Assembly: GCA_027625915.1 (NCBI GenBank)
Contig: JANTQA010000010.1
Span: 1,302,001-1,366,000 of the forward strand
DNA from: Anaeramoeba flamelloides
Taxonomy: Eukaryota > Metamonada > Anaeramoebidae
Direction: 5' to 3'
Length of the DNA: 64,000 nucleotides
Shown: positions 16,101 through 26,781 of the stretch, in pieces
Numbering within the stretch: position 1 is the first letter of the stretch
Layout of the letters: each line of letters starts with the position of its first letter
The notes under the pieces: model-generated
The model's database searches: none
Told to the model about the DNA's origin: nothing
Seen by the model: the letters and a program-made list of their open reading frames with translations, nothing else
Made by a program: the position numbers and the translations under genes

Positions 16101-18998
16101 GGAAAGGTAACAAACGCAAAAATACTTTTTTTTTTTTTTTCTTTTTAATTATAACTGCATTTTTTTGGGTTGAAGTTTTTGAAAAAAAGAAATCAAATTA
16201 TCTGTGGTGTAGTTGTGGGGATAATTGAAAATAATTATTTGTGTTTGTGATAATTTCCTTTTTGAATTGTTTTTTATTTTTTTTTTATTTTTTTTTTTTT
16301 TTTTTTTATTTCTTTGTTGTTGGGATCCATTTGCTTATTTATTTTTTTTTTTTTTATTGTTGCAAAAAAAGTTGGTGTTTCGGCTTAATAGGGGCTTTGC
16401 TAGACTTTTCTTTCACTAGATCCGCGGTCTCAGTAATTTTCGCGTGATCAAAAAATTTTATTTGTGATTTTAACACCACTGACAATTTTTTTTTTTTTTT
16501 TTTTTGATCGTTCATGATCCAAAAAATTTTTGTCTTTAGTATTGGCGTCTCGTTGCAAATGGGTTTTTTGTATTTTTCACATTTTGTGAATTGTTTTTTG
16601 TAAAGCTTTTTTTACTTGGTTTGTAGTCTTGAACATTAAGTTTTCTGTTGAAAATTTTTGTTGATTTTATTTTTTTTTCTACTCTTAGTGCTTCTTCTTT
16701 CTTTTTAAATTTTAGAATTGCAATATTATTATCATTATCTTTTTGATTCATAATGAATTGTATTGATGGAAGTACTTCGACTTCTTGTTTAATGATAGTT
16801 AGCAATTCATCATAAGAAAAGATTTGTGGAATCTTAGATAGAAACATAGTGTTTGTCTTCATTTGGGAAGAGTAAAGTTGAAAGAGTAAAAAGTATAAAA
16901 AAATAAATAAAAAAAAAATAAAAGATTGGGATTTTATATTGGTACAGCATACATTAACATTTTTTTTTTTTTTGAGGGTTTATTTTTTGAAAGTTTCACA
17001 ACAAATCATTATATATGTAAACTTTTATTTTGAAAAAAATCCAAAAATAAGACTATGGAAGCGTGTTGATTGTTTTACGGATCCTATTTAAAACTTTTTT
17101 AAAATGGTAATATGAACATATGGTTTGTTTCTAATAATTATCTTTGATTTTTTGATAAATCACAAAGTATTTTTGAGTTTATTGAAACTATGAGATATAT
17201 AATTTCCAAAGTTCACATTTTGATACTTTTTCGAAAAAAACTTACAAATAATTCTTTTTTTCTTCGATGGAATCAGAATAATCCCTTTTTTCTTCTAATG
17301 ATTATTCTCAACTCATTTCTTGTTTACATTTGTTTTTACAAGGAATCACATCATTCTCAAAATTTAATAATTAATAATTTTTTTTTGTTCTCAACTAAAA
17401 GAATTTAATATCTCGCAAAAAAATAAATATTTAAGGTTTTTATTCTTGGGATTTTAGTTTTCATCATCTTTTCGTCAATCCTGATATTTTTAAGTTTATT
17501 TCTGATAAGAAAGTTTTTCTTTGAAATGGAATCAAAAGATTCTTTCTTTTTTTAATAGAGTTTTGGTACCAAATAAAAATTCTTTTTTTTGATAACATGG
17601 AATCAGAATAAAATAATTTTTAATTTTTTTGAAAAATTATACTTCAAAAGGACTTTAACTAGTAGAAAATATTTAATAAAAATTGATTCCATTGGAATCA
17701 TTTTAATATTATGATTCCAAATTTTAATTTTTGAGACCCTAAAAAAGTCCAAAAATGGAATAATTTTGGGAACTCTGATAATTTCCAAGTTTCACAATTT
17801 TTTTCAATAACCCAATTGGAATTTTGATATCTACAATTAAAAAAAAAAAAAAAAAAAAAAAAAGTTTCATACCTGGGAATAATGGATGATTCATTATTAA
17901 TTCGGCAAAAATTATCCCAACTGACCACATGTCTACAGGTGTCGAATAATGCTTTGCACCGAGGAGTATTTCTGGAGCACGATACCATAAAGTGACAATC
18001 TCGTGAGTATAAGTACGAAGAGGGATTGAAAAGGATCTTGCAAGCCCAAAATCACAAATTTTGATTACTCCTTCTTTATCAATTAAGAGATTTTGGGGTT
18101 TAAGATCTCGATGAAATACACCTTGAAGATGACAAAATAATAATCCTTTTAATATTTGATACATATAACTCTATGTTTTTTTGTTTATTTTGAAAAAAGA
18201 TGAAATAATTCAAATTTTCCAAGTGATAAAAAAATTAAAAAAAGGAAAGAATTATCAAAAAAAAAAAGAAAAGAATTAAAACCAAATTAACAAAAAAAGA
18301 AAAGGGCTGTGTTTAATATTTGTTTGTCTTTTCGATAAAAATAATTTTTTTTTTTTTTTAATTTTTAACGATTAGAAATTTTTAAATTATTGCAAAAAAT
18401 CCATTAGGAACGTGATTTTCGAAGAAAGTTATTAAATTTTATTTTCAAAAGATAATTGTATTTCTTTCCATGAATGTTTTTGATTTTGTTTTTGATCGTT
18501 TTTCAACAAAACAAAAAATTTCAAAAGGTACAGAAAAAAATAAAAAGAAAAAAGAGATGAATTAAAAGTAAACGAAAGTTACCTTAACTAATTTAGGATC
18601 TAGTAACCCTTCACATGAGTCCATGTGTTTTTTCAGATCTTGATCAAGAAACTCAAATACAAGACAAAGCTTTCCATGGTTATGTACGACATCAAGCAAT
18701 TTGACAATATTAGGATGTTGAAGTTCAAGAAGAAGAGAGATCTCACGGATTGTTGTTGAAGGAACTCCTTCTTCGTCTCCTTCAAGTCTGATTTTTTTTA
18801 GTGCAAGAATTTCTCCTGTTTTGGTATTTTTCACCTTATAAACAACACCTAAAGAGGACACAAAATCAAAAGTCATGAAAAAAAGAAAAGAAAACAGTTG
18901 AGAATTTTAAAAAGAAGAAACCAATTGTTGTTTTTACCGTAAGTGCCTTCACCAACTTTTTGCAGTTTAACCAAATTATTAAATGTGTTTTTGGACAT
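10179..18998 (-). CDS. cdk1: cyclin-dependent kinase, CDK1/CDK2 type, with PSTTIRE helix
   Basis: Four exons on the minus strand join in phase into 306 residues: 18998-18938, 18848-18583, 18170-17873 and 10474-10179 (ends TAA). Motifs in order: GEGTYG glycine loop with the Thr-Tyr pair that Wee1/Myt1-type kinases modify; [20 protein letters not shown] (catalytic lysine and cyclin-binding helix, PSTTIRE instead of PSTAIRE); [40 protein letters not shown] with the CAK-site threonine; and [18 protein letters not shown] at the end of the C-lobe. The length is normal for CDK1/2, and no domain is missing. The family drives cell-cycle transitions with cyclins in nucleus and cytoplasm. The last intron is 7398 bases and carries a LINE. 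CDK1 versus CDK2 cannot be settled without a tree. Confidence 0.93.
10894..11263. repeat. family D repeat, copy 1 (interrupted by the LINE)
   Basis: From CAGTCTTCTACGATAACAAG onward this aligns with 62811-63236, including a shared core ATGTTATTGGTGATATTCTC near 10930-10950. The alignment continues up to the LINE target site, where the other copy reads GCAAAGAATGGGATTTT. The LINE therefore landed inside this older repeat. The right end after the LINE is not clearly recognised. Confidence 0.65.
11264..11283. repeat. left target-site duplication of the LINE
   Basis: The 20-base sequence AAATAAAAGATTGGGATTTT is repeated exactly at 16916-16935, and the two copies bracket the element. On the minus strand this is the duplication after the poly-A tail. 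Confidence 0.92.
11304..11321 (-). other. LINE 3'-end hairpin
   Basis: A perfect 7-bp stem with a 4-base loop (GAGAAAA-TTGC-TTTTCTC on the plus strand) lies about 12 bases from the poly-A tail. Many LINE reverse transcriptases recognise a 3' stem-loop; this role is inferred. Confidence 0.6.
11501..12177 (-). pseudogene. LINE ORF2 C-terminal part with Cys-His motif
   Basis: Two open segments (12177-11857 and 11845-11501) follow the reverse transcriptase. The first contains a hydrophobic stretch typical of the region after RT ([14 protein letters not shown]), the second ends with CDLCKE and DHFFM, a CxxC plus His pattern like the terminal zinc knuckle of LINEs. The two segments are in different frames, so the copy cannot make this part as one chain. 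Confidence 0.7.
12206..12990 (-). pseudogene. LINE ORF2 reverse transcriptase domain
   Basis: RT motifs can be read in order: [10 protein letters not shown] near 12830, motif [14 protein letters not shown] near 12600, [12 protein letters not shown] near 12470 and the catalytic MYADDLILI near 12385. The first two and the last two are in different frames: an indel in the A-run near 12500 breaks the domain between WLLRYY and EGIGVYQG. All three catalytic aspartates are present in the sequence. Confidence 0.85.
13331..14170 (-). pseudogene. LINE ORF2 apurinic/apyrimidinic-type endonuclease domain
   Basis: The segments read [24 protein letters not shown] (metal-binding Glu), [13 protein letters not shown] (GDFN) and ISDHNTI (SDH catalytic His), the four hallmarks of AP-type LINE endonucleases. 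They fall in different frames around 14000 and 13700. The endonuclease nicks the target to prime reverse transcription; the 20-bp duplication at the ends fits that mechanism. Confidence 0.85.
14539..15184 (-). pseudogene. LINE ORF2 N-terminal or inter-ORF region
   Basis: Two overlapping open frames (15184-14810 and 14841-14539) are rich in I, K, N, F and show no domain that I recognise. By position, between ORF1 and the endonuclease, they are probably the start of ORF2 or a third small ORF of the element. Confidence 0.45.
15980..16862 (-). pseudogene. LINE ORF1 with two RRM-like RNA-binding domains
   Basis: The start ATG at 16862 opens [20 protein letters not shown], an RRM beta1-alpha1 pattern (MFLSKIP as RNP2), followed by [15 protein letters not shown] as RNP1/alpha2; this frame ends at 16536. 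A second RRM C-terminal half lies near 16120-15990: [20 protein letters not shown] then [10 protein letters not shown]. The stretch between is frame-broken around long T-runs. RRM-bearing ORF1 proteins bind the LINE RNA; that role is known for the family and inferred here. Confidence 0.7.
16916..16935. repeat. right target-site duplication of the LINE
   Basis: This is an exact 20-base copy of 11264-11283. On the minus strand it precedes the LINE 5' end. Confidence 0.92.
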
Positions 18999-19819
18999 TG
19001 AGATCTTTTTAGAGAAAGGAAATGGAAAAAATGAAAATTTTTTTGATCACCCAACAAGAATATTACAGATATTATGATAACTTTTAGGGAATTGACAACA
19101 TATTTGTTTTTATAATTTATTTCCCTTTGAGAGAAGTAATTAAAAGAGGTAAAGTGAATCTAGATCAATTTATAAGTTTATCCAAAGTAAAACTTGAAAA
19201 ACTTAAAATTTAAAGACTTTTTAACTTATTTATTTTCTGAAAAACAGTGTCGAGTTTTGAAAAGTGAAAAAATCGATAAATTTTAATTTGAGATTACTTT
19301 AAAAATTTGGAAGAATTACTAATTTGAAAATCTTTTTTAAAATCTTTTTTTTGACCCTTTTTTTGTACTTATAAAAAACTTTAAAGTATAGTAGTGAAAA
19401 CAATACTGGACATGAAAATAATCTCTAACAAGATTTTTAACGATGAATATGAGTAAAATTGTTTTGGAAATTCTTTTATTTTAAATCATCCTTTTTATAA
19501 ATAAACAAATTTCTTTATGAAAACAAGTAATAAACCTACTTAAAGTTCATTAAAGTAAGGGGTTCTAGAGAATATTTGAGTAATTGTTTGATTACCAGAA
19601 GTAGTTCGACTATTTTTGAAAAATAATAGAGTTTTTTAGAGAGGTTTGCTAGAGTTTGGAAAATGATAATTTTTTTTCTTATTTTTTGATTGATTGAATG
19701 AATGATGTTTTGAACAATAGTCATTTCATCAATCATAATTCTAATAAGTGGAGGGAGTTATAATTGAAAAAATTTATTCAAAGAAAAAAAAAGGATTTGA
19801 TTCTAAATAAAAGAAATTA

Positions 19820-20298
19820 CAGTGATCAAAATAATGTGTGCATAACGACTATTATCTGTGTTTCAAAATATTATCCGTTCTTTTTTTTCTTCTTGTTCCA
19901 AGGCAACATCCAATCCACTGTCAAATAGTATACCTAAGTTCAAATCAATTTTAAAAGTAAAGGTCTGCTTATTTTCAGTAAAATTTAAATTATTTTTTCA
20001 AATAGTCGAAAATTTTTAATAATATTCTAAAAATTTTTGGATTTTTTTTGTTTTTTCAATGATTAAAATTTACACAAAAAATTTAACTCTATTTTTTGAG
20101 ATGTTTTTTGCAATTTGATCTTTCATTTTTAGAATTTCTTTTTAAATAATAGAACATTAAGAAACCAATACCATATTTTTTAGGGTTTATTATCAGTTTC
20201 TTTGATTGGTTAAGGTATAGATCTTCTATAACAAAAAAACAAGCTTTTTATTTTGAAACATGCTTTAAATTTTTTTGCACAGGTTATTTTGACTACAG
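19820..20298. mobile_element. family A MITE, copy 2 (479 bp)
   Basis: TA on both sides, left end CAGTGATCAAAATAATGTG, right end inverted CTGTAGTCAAAATAACCTG. It aligns end to end with 4757-5232, with a few percent to low tens of percent divergence by eye. It carries no transposase. Confidence 0.82.
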
Positions 20299-22464
20299 TA
20301 CATAAAAATTTCCCTAATATTCATAATTATAAATCTTATCACATGAATATTTTCATACCTGGTATTTTTTCACTACTTTATTTGAAATTACTAAAACAAT
20401 TTAAAGAATATTGGAAACTGAAATCTTGGAGATTGTAAAGTAGAAATATCCTAAAAACTTTAAAAGTACTTAAATGGGCTGTTTCTTTATTGGGACGTAA
20501 AAAAAATTAAATTTTAAATACCAGTTCTAATGGAAATTATAGTCTATAAAGTAATGCCTGGCAAAATTGTAAAAAATTCTGTATATAACACACATGTTAA
20601 CATATTATTTTGAACAGTTTTGGAAAATTTAATTTAAAAGAAAGAATTGAAAAAATATTTCTTGACAATGTAAATTTAAGAAAGATCATAACCCTAATGT
20701 AAATTCAAAAATAAAAACAATATTGAAAAAAAGAAATGTAATAACTTACATATCAAACAGTTGCCTTCGTTTGAAGATAACCTGTTATGCTTTATAACTG
20801 CTTCTTTTGTGTTTTATTATTTTTGAGTAATATTTGATTTTTTTTTGATAATATGAAAAATCTTTATTTTATAAAGTACTCAATAAATCTCTTTAAACTC
20901 TAAATATACAATTTTTCCATGAAATGAAACTTTGTAATTTGAATTGTTATGAAAAGAATCTAAGATATACAATTTTTGTCAATAATTATCTTTAAAAGAA
21001 AATTTTATAATTAATAAGTGTATAATATTTGACAATTAATAAAATAACTTGAAAAAAAATAACCAACATATGTAAATTTTTTATTTGGATCTTGTGATTT
21101 AATTATTTTTCTCTTGAAATTTTATCGTAAAAAAAAATTCTTATTTTTTTTTTTGAAATATTTTATTTAAACATCAAAAACTCCCCATTTTTAATGATTA
21201 AAATATATCATACTTTCTGATAGTTTGCTGTAATTTTTTAGGGCCTTTGTACGACACAATTTGGCCTAAAATAATTTATTAATTAATTTATTCATTATAA
21301 AAGATATTTTGACATCAAAGATAATTTTTGTTTTATCTTTTGAAAACAATTCAATATCAAGAATATGGATTTGATTCTAAATAATTAAAAAATAAAAAAA
21401 AATAAAAAATTAAATTTAAAAAATAATGATATTTATTTTCATTATAAAATTTTGTAGTTTTTCCACAAGAAGTTTTTTCAAATTTAAATTATTTAGCCGA
21501 TAGTTCAAGTCAGATTAATTTTGATTTTTTTTTAATTTTTAATTGTATTTTAATTGTTGACTTTGTATAATCTATTCATAAAATAAACAATATTATTAAA
21601 TAATAGACCATAGATTAAAAATTATTTTCCAAGATTTGGATTAACAAAGATTTAAAAATCCAAATTTTCCACAAAGGTATTTTTCAAAAGTTGACCTTAA
21701 ACAAAAATCAATAAAAATAAAATATTTTTTTCTTGGTTTCAAAGATTATTGTATTTTCTTTGAATAATCTGTAAAATTTGTTTTTTATTTTTTTTTTTTT
21801 AAATTTGAGTTGATTGTTTTATCTATTATATAAGTTTTTAAAAATTTAGTTCGAATGGTATTAATTGAAATTATTTTTCAATTTTTTTTTGTTTGTTTGT
21901 TTAAGTATTTTCTATGGCCTGGAATTGAATTTTTAGAAAATTATTAATATTAAACTTTTAGTTTTTGCCTTAAGAAATAAATTTATTTTTTCACTTGATT
22001 TAATATTTATTGAAAATTTATCGAAAAAAAAATTAAAATTTTCTCATTAATATATATTTTTTTATTTTTTTTTTATATTATAATATTAGTAAAATTGTCA
22101 ATAGATATTATTTAGAAAACAATAGACATATTTTGAATTTCTGTTATCATAATAAAATTTCTAATTTAAAAAATTATAAAAAAAATAAAAATCCTTTAAA
22201 GAAAATATAAAAATAAATAATTATTATTTTTTTTTCCAATCTCAAAAAAAAAAATACAATAACCCAACTTCCTTATCTTTGAACTATTTTGACTTTTTAT
22301 TATACTTCAAATCTGGAATAAAGACAAATAAGAATATAAATATATTATCCCATCAATATCATTTTAAATCTTGGATTTTAGACTTGATAAAATTTAGGCC
22401 AATCAAGATGTTAAGGTAATTAGATATATTTATATATAAACATTTACAAAAAAAAACTGGCAAA

Positions 22465-23180
22465 TATAAACTATTTTTCAGTCAAAGGTACCCAGTTGTA
22501 ATGGGTAAAATATTTTTGTTTAAAGGGTTTGCATAGATATTAGAAGAAAAATTTTATTTTGGAAATTTTCAAAATCGAGATCATTTTTCCACATTTTTGC
22601 ACATTTTTGTTTTTTTTTTTTTCGATTTTTATTTTTAACACCTAATTCAGTTGCAAAATTTTTTTTTATTACAAGATCAATAGTCACTTGGTAAAAGTGT
22701 GTTATTCTAAGGTTATTGAAACTCATGAAAATGATTGTTGAGAAATCATATAGATTTTTATGGCAATTCTATTCAATCTTTGATCTTTTTATTTTTTTAA
22801 TAAATATGAAAAATTTTCACTTCATTTTCATTTACTCTTTCAAATAGAGACCACAAATACCAACGCACTTAGTTTGGGGACTTTATTTGTAAAAGAAAAG
22901 TATGGAAAATGAAGTAAAAATTCTTTCCTATTTATTATTCAAATACCAGTAGAAGATCAAAACGAACATTGTTGTTTTTCTCTCTAGGTCACTAAGACTT
23001 TGAGTTTTTCAATTTTTAAGAAAATATATTGATAAATTAGTTTTCTTTCAGACATATATCAACAATTCTTTGATGTATATTATTCTGTTTATTTTTTATT
23101 TGTTCTTCAAATGTCAATTATATAAAATAATTGATATTTAAAAAAAAATGTTGTACACCTTTGGCAGAAACAGAGTTTAT
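22465..23180. mobile_element. family B inverted-repeat element, copy 1 (about 716 bp)
   Basis: The ends are inverse (left TATAAACTATTTTTCAGTCA, right inverted AAATAAACTCTGTTTC). It aligns with 46768-47470 over its whole length, including TTTGCATAGATATTAGAAGA near the left end. A central palindrome around 22802-22945 carries TTTTCACTTCATTTTC and its inverse. Other copies lie at 29063-29620 and 53279-53815. It is non-coding. Confidence 0.75.
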
Positions 23181-24159
23181 TTTTAAATATCTTTATTAAA
23201 CCCAATTACTATAAAACTATTTAAATATACTAAATAATTAACAACCACATATGGTTTCTTAATATAATTCAATTAGATTTTTAGTATATTATTACATAAG
23301 TAATAGAAATCATTTTTTCTAATCTCCTTTTTATCTGATATTTTTTAATGGTGAAAATTTGTATTTATTCTTTTCTTTTTGATGGTTAAAAATGTTTTCG
23401 TAACTTGTTTAATCTTAACAAAATTTCCAACAGAATAGAATAAAAAAACATATAACAATATTTTATTATTTAAAAAGTATTAGTTTGTACCCTTTCCATA
23501 TTTCCAGTTTTTTTATTGAAATTGTACTCCATCTTTTTCTTCCAAAAAACGTTCAAATTTTTAATTTGCATTTTTTGGAAACATTTCATCATACTTATTT
23601 TTAAATAAATATCAAAGCCATTGATCCAATCAGTATTAATATTAAACTTTATCTGATATTGTCAATTTACGAATAGCTCCATGAACAGAGATGATTTTTT
23701 ATGAAATGTAAAAAAATTTCCCACTTTTTTCACAAATACCTAAATGATATTTTAATATCTCTAAATATAAATTTATAAATATCGAATAAAGTCACAAGTT
23801 GATGCTGGTAAAAGACAAATAATGGTTAGAATTCTTAAAAATGATGATGTATTTTTTTTGAAAATTTAGAAAAAAAAAAAATTGAGCATTAATATTTGTT
23901 ATTTATTGTTGCCGGAAAAGAAAAACAAATAATAATAAAAAATAAAAAAAAAAACAAGAGAATGTTTTTTGGTCTTTGTGTGTTAGTGCATTAATATCAA
24001 CTTGTTTTTTTTTGAAAATTAGAAAAAAAAAAAAAAAACAATAAACAATTAATCAAAACACATACCAAAAAAAAATATTTTGGTTGTATTATTAATAAAA
24101 TGAAAACAAAAATTGTTCAGAAAACTATTTTGGTGATTCAAAAAAAAAGTTGAAATGAA

Positions 24160-25031
24160 TTAGTCCTGTTCTTCCCGAAGTGGCGATTTCCCTCTTTGCT
24201 TGTTTTCATCTTGGCTGATTTTTTTACCAGAGTTGTTATCTTTTTCATTTTCTGTATTTTCAATTGAAATAGTTAATCCACTTTTTAATGATTTTTTTGG
24301 ATTTCTTCCTCTGTTTTTTCCAATACTTGATCCTTTGTTTTTTCTAAAGATTTTAATTCGATCTTGTGGGATTTCTGTAGAATCAAAATATTTGTTTTGC
24401 TATATTTATTTATAAAATATTGAGAAGTAAGAATTGAGAATTGGAATTAACACAAATAAAACAAAAATTAAGTAATTTTGAATCGAATTATTTTTGTAAT
24501 TTGTTTTTGTCAGCCGAAAAATAATATTATAAAAAAAAATGGGCTGATTGTAGTTTTGGAAATTTAAATAAAGAAAGAACAAGTGGAATTAAAAAAATAA
24601 TTAAAAATAGTCTTCAGTAAATTTTCTTTACGTACTTTTTCACATACTTTTTTTTAAAATAACATAAAATTAACAAGAGATGGATATGACAATTTTTTTT
24701 TAAAAAAATGTTTTTGATTTTCGATTCAATGTTAAAAAAATTCCAAAATAATTCAATTTTACAATTAAATTAGCCGATTCTTCAAAAAATGATTTGAAAT
24801 TCATTTTTAAATAACTAAACTTTTTTTCAAAAATATTGACTCACTTTATAATGTTACTGGAAGATGTTTTGTAGGTTTTTTCCATATTCTTATCGTAAAA
24901 ATATTTTCAAATTTTAGATCAAAATCATTTTTTCTAATTTCTTCGAATTTTTGTTTTTGTTTTTCTTTTGCTTTTTTCATTTTTCTTCTTAATTTTTGTT
25001 TTTCTACTTCAAATCTTTTTTTTTTTTGCTG
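24160..25031 (-). CDS. C-terminal exons of a lysine-rich protein, not identified
   Basis: Two coding-looking segments lie on the minus strand. The last exon (24374-24160, ends TAA) follows a TTCTACAG acceptor and reads IPQDRIKIFRKNKGSSIGKN, then a Ser/Lys/Asn-rich end with KSPLREEQD. An upstream segment (about 25031-24859) reads RFEVEKQKLRRKMKKAKEKQ and then FEEIRKNDFDLKFENIF, a basic coiled-coil-like helix, preceded by poly-Lys. The GTAACA donor at the end of this segment is in phase 0 while the last exon needs phase 1, so a small exon or a different boundary is missing. I do not recognise the family. The gene may begin with the exon at 28077. Confidence 0.5.
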
Positions 25032-25562
25032 ATCCTTTATTTTTTTCCTTTTTTTTTTTTTATCAATTTTTTTTTTTTTTTTTTTAATCCTTTTTTGTTT
25101 TTTACGATATTTTTTTTTTTTTTTGTTAAAGAGTCAAGAAAAAAAAAAAAAAACATCGTTGAAAAGACCAATAAGCCTTAAAAAAACGAGACTAAGGTAA
25201 TATCCTTTATATACATATTTTTATTATCAAAAAATCTTCTTGATAACATATTTTTAAGTGAAAGTTCAGTAATAAAAAATCCGTAATGTTCATTTCAAAA
25301 ATTTTGATTCACACTTTTTTTTTAGTTTTTGGTTTTATTTTTTTTTAATTTTTAAAATATCAGAATTTTATATGTTTATAATGATTTAAAAGTTAATTAT
25401 GAATCAGATATAATTATTAATTGAAGTTGGTTACTAAAGAAATATATATCTATATCCATATCTATATATTTCATTTTATTATTTCATGTGAGTTATAATT
25501 TTTGAAATATAGTTTTATTAAGAATTTTTTTCATAAAAAAATATTGTTTTTTATTACTTTTA

Positions 25563-25849
25563 GAGTTATTTTAAAAAAGTGAGAACTTTTTTTTAATTTA
25601 AACTTTTTCAAATAAAGAAAATTACGAAATTAATTACGGAATATATATGTATATATAAGAGTTTATCTTCCCACCCCAACCTCTATATTGGATCTAAATG
25701 TTTATTTATTTCCTTTTATTAAAATAAAAAAGTCATCAAAAATGATTTTGAAGAAAAAAATTCCCGACTTTTTGAAAACTTTATTTTTTGGAAAAGTTTT
25801 GATTCTTTTAATCTATAAAAAAAAGTCCCCACTTTTTTAAAATAGCTGT
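25563..25849. mobile_element. MITE with TTATTTTAAAAAAGTGAG ends (about 287 bp)
   Basis: The left end GAGTTATTTTAAAAAAGTGA and the right end (inverted, CAGCTATTTTAAAAAAGTGG) are terminal inverted repeats; similarity extends to AACTTTTTC-type blocks further in. TA at the left edge, TG at the right. It shares its terminal motif with 26253-26781. Confidence 0.65.
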
Positions 25850-26252
25850 GTTTGGATATTAAATGGAATAAAATTTCAGCTTATTACTCTTTTTTCATTC
25901 TGTTAAATTCTTTCATTTAAGATTCTGAGTATCACCCAAAATACACCCAAATATATAATCTTAAAAAAAGGGTAACAAACAAATTAATGGAGATTACAAA
26001 TTACAATCTATTTCTGGAAATTTCTTTTTTGAAAGGAAAACGAAACTGAAATTTTTTTTGGATTTATTATTTAAATAATAGTAAATAAATTTTCAGTATT
26101 TTTATCTTTTAAAATGCTTTCGGTATATTGGAATAAAGCTACTCAATGCGATCGTACAAAATGAAATTATCCTCAAGATTAGAAAACAGCCAACAAGAGT
26201 TGGGAATACAACAATAAATTGAAATATATCAAAATAAAACCATTTAATTGTA

Positions 26253-26781
26253 CAGTCGTTTTAAAAATCTGAATTTTTTTTTTAAAAGATTGTCAGAATT
26301 AAGAATTTTTTTAAGATTAGAGAAAGCTTTTTTTTTAAAAAAGTGAGGATTTTGTTGGAATTAAAACTTTTTTCAAGTTTTCTGTTTTAATAAAGCGTGT
26401 AATTTTTAAAAACTTTTTCAAGTTTCATATTTTAAAAAACTTTTGAGGAATGTTTTAAAACTTTTTTGAAGTTTTCTATATTAAAAAAATGAGGCTTTTT
26501 TAGAATTAAAACTTTTTTCAAGTTTTCTATTTTAATAAAGTGAGGTGTCAACCTTTAAATGTAGTGTAGAGATTTGAGTAGGAAGGAAAGCACTTTTTTA
26601 AAACATGAAACTTGAAAAAGTTTTAAAAAATTACACGCTTTATTAAAACAGAAAACTTGAAAAAAGTTTTAATTCCAACAAAATCCTCACTTTTTTAAAA
26701 AAAAAGCTTTCTCTAATCTTAAAAAAATTCTTAATTCTGACAATCTTATAAAAAAAAAAATTCAGTTTTTTAAAATGGCTG
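26253..26781. mobile_element. foldback MITE with 190-bp arms (529 bp)
   Basis: TA dinucleotides flank both ends. The left end CAGTCGTTTTAAAAATCTGA matches the right end inverted (CAGCCATTTTAAAAAACTGA). The arms, about 26253-26440 and 26594-26781, are near-identical inverse copies and include GAGGATTTTGTTGGAATTAA and its inverse. The minus-strand ORF at 26643-26870 runs through one arm and is not a gene. The structure fits a mariner-mobilised foldback element. Confidence 0.85.

Larger units (their letters stand above)
11284..16915 (-). mobile_element. LINE (APE-type non-LTR retrotransposon), near full length, 5.6 kb
   Basis: The element lies on the minus strand in the last CDK intron. 5' to 3' it has a short leader (16915-16863), an ORF1 region with two RRM-like domains (16862 to about 15980), a low-complexity stretch, an ORF2 region with AP-type endonuclease (about 14170-13560), reverse transcriptase (about 12990-12200), a Cys-His tail, a 3' hairpin and a poly-A tail (poly-T at 11284-11292 on the plus strand). 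A perfect 20-bp duplication flanks it, so the insertion looks recent. Nevertheless both ORFs are broken into several frames, many of the breaks in homopolymers. That could mean a young dead-on-arrival copy or indel errors in the assembly. Clade is not assigned; RRM-bearing ORF1 plus APE-RT occurs in several LINE groups. Confidence 0.92.
18999..24159. other. 5-kb spacer with two MITE copies, no gene seen
   Basis: The CDK promoter should lie just right of 18998. The rest is AT-rich with long homopolymers. A family A element (19820-20298) and a family B element (22465-23180) are the only structured parts recognised. Open frames at 19536-19736, 20253-20438 and 22520-22726 lie in or next to these elements or look random. 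Confidence 0.5.

Noticed and set aside
16225-16447. Plus-strand poly-Phe frames
   Set aside because: They lie over A-rich parts of the minus-strand LINE ORF1 region.
24200-25181. Plus-strand frames rich in Phe/Leu
   Set aside because: They are complements of the lysine-rich minus-strand exons.
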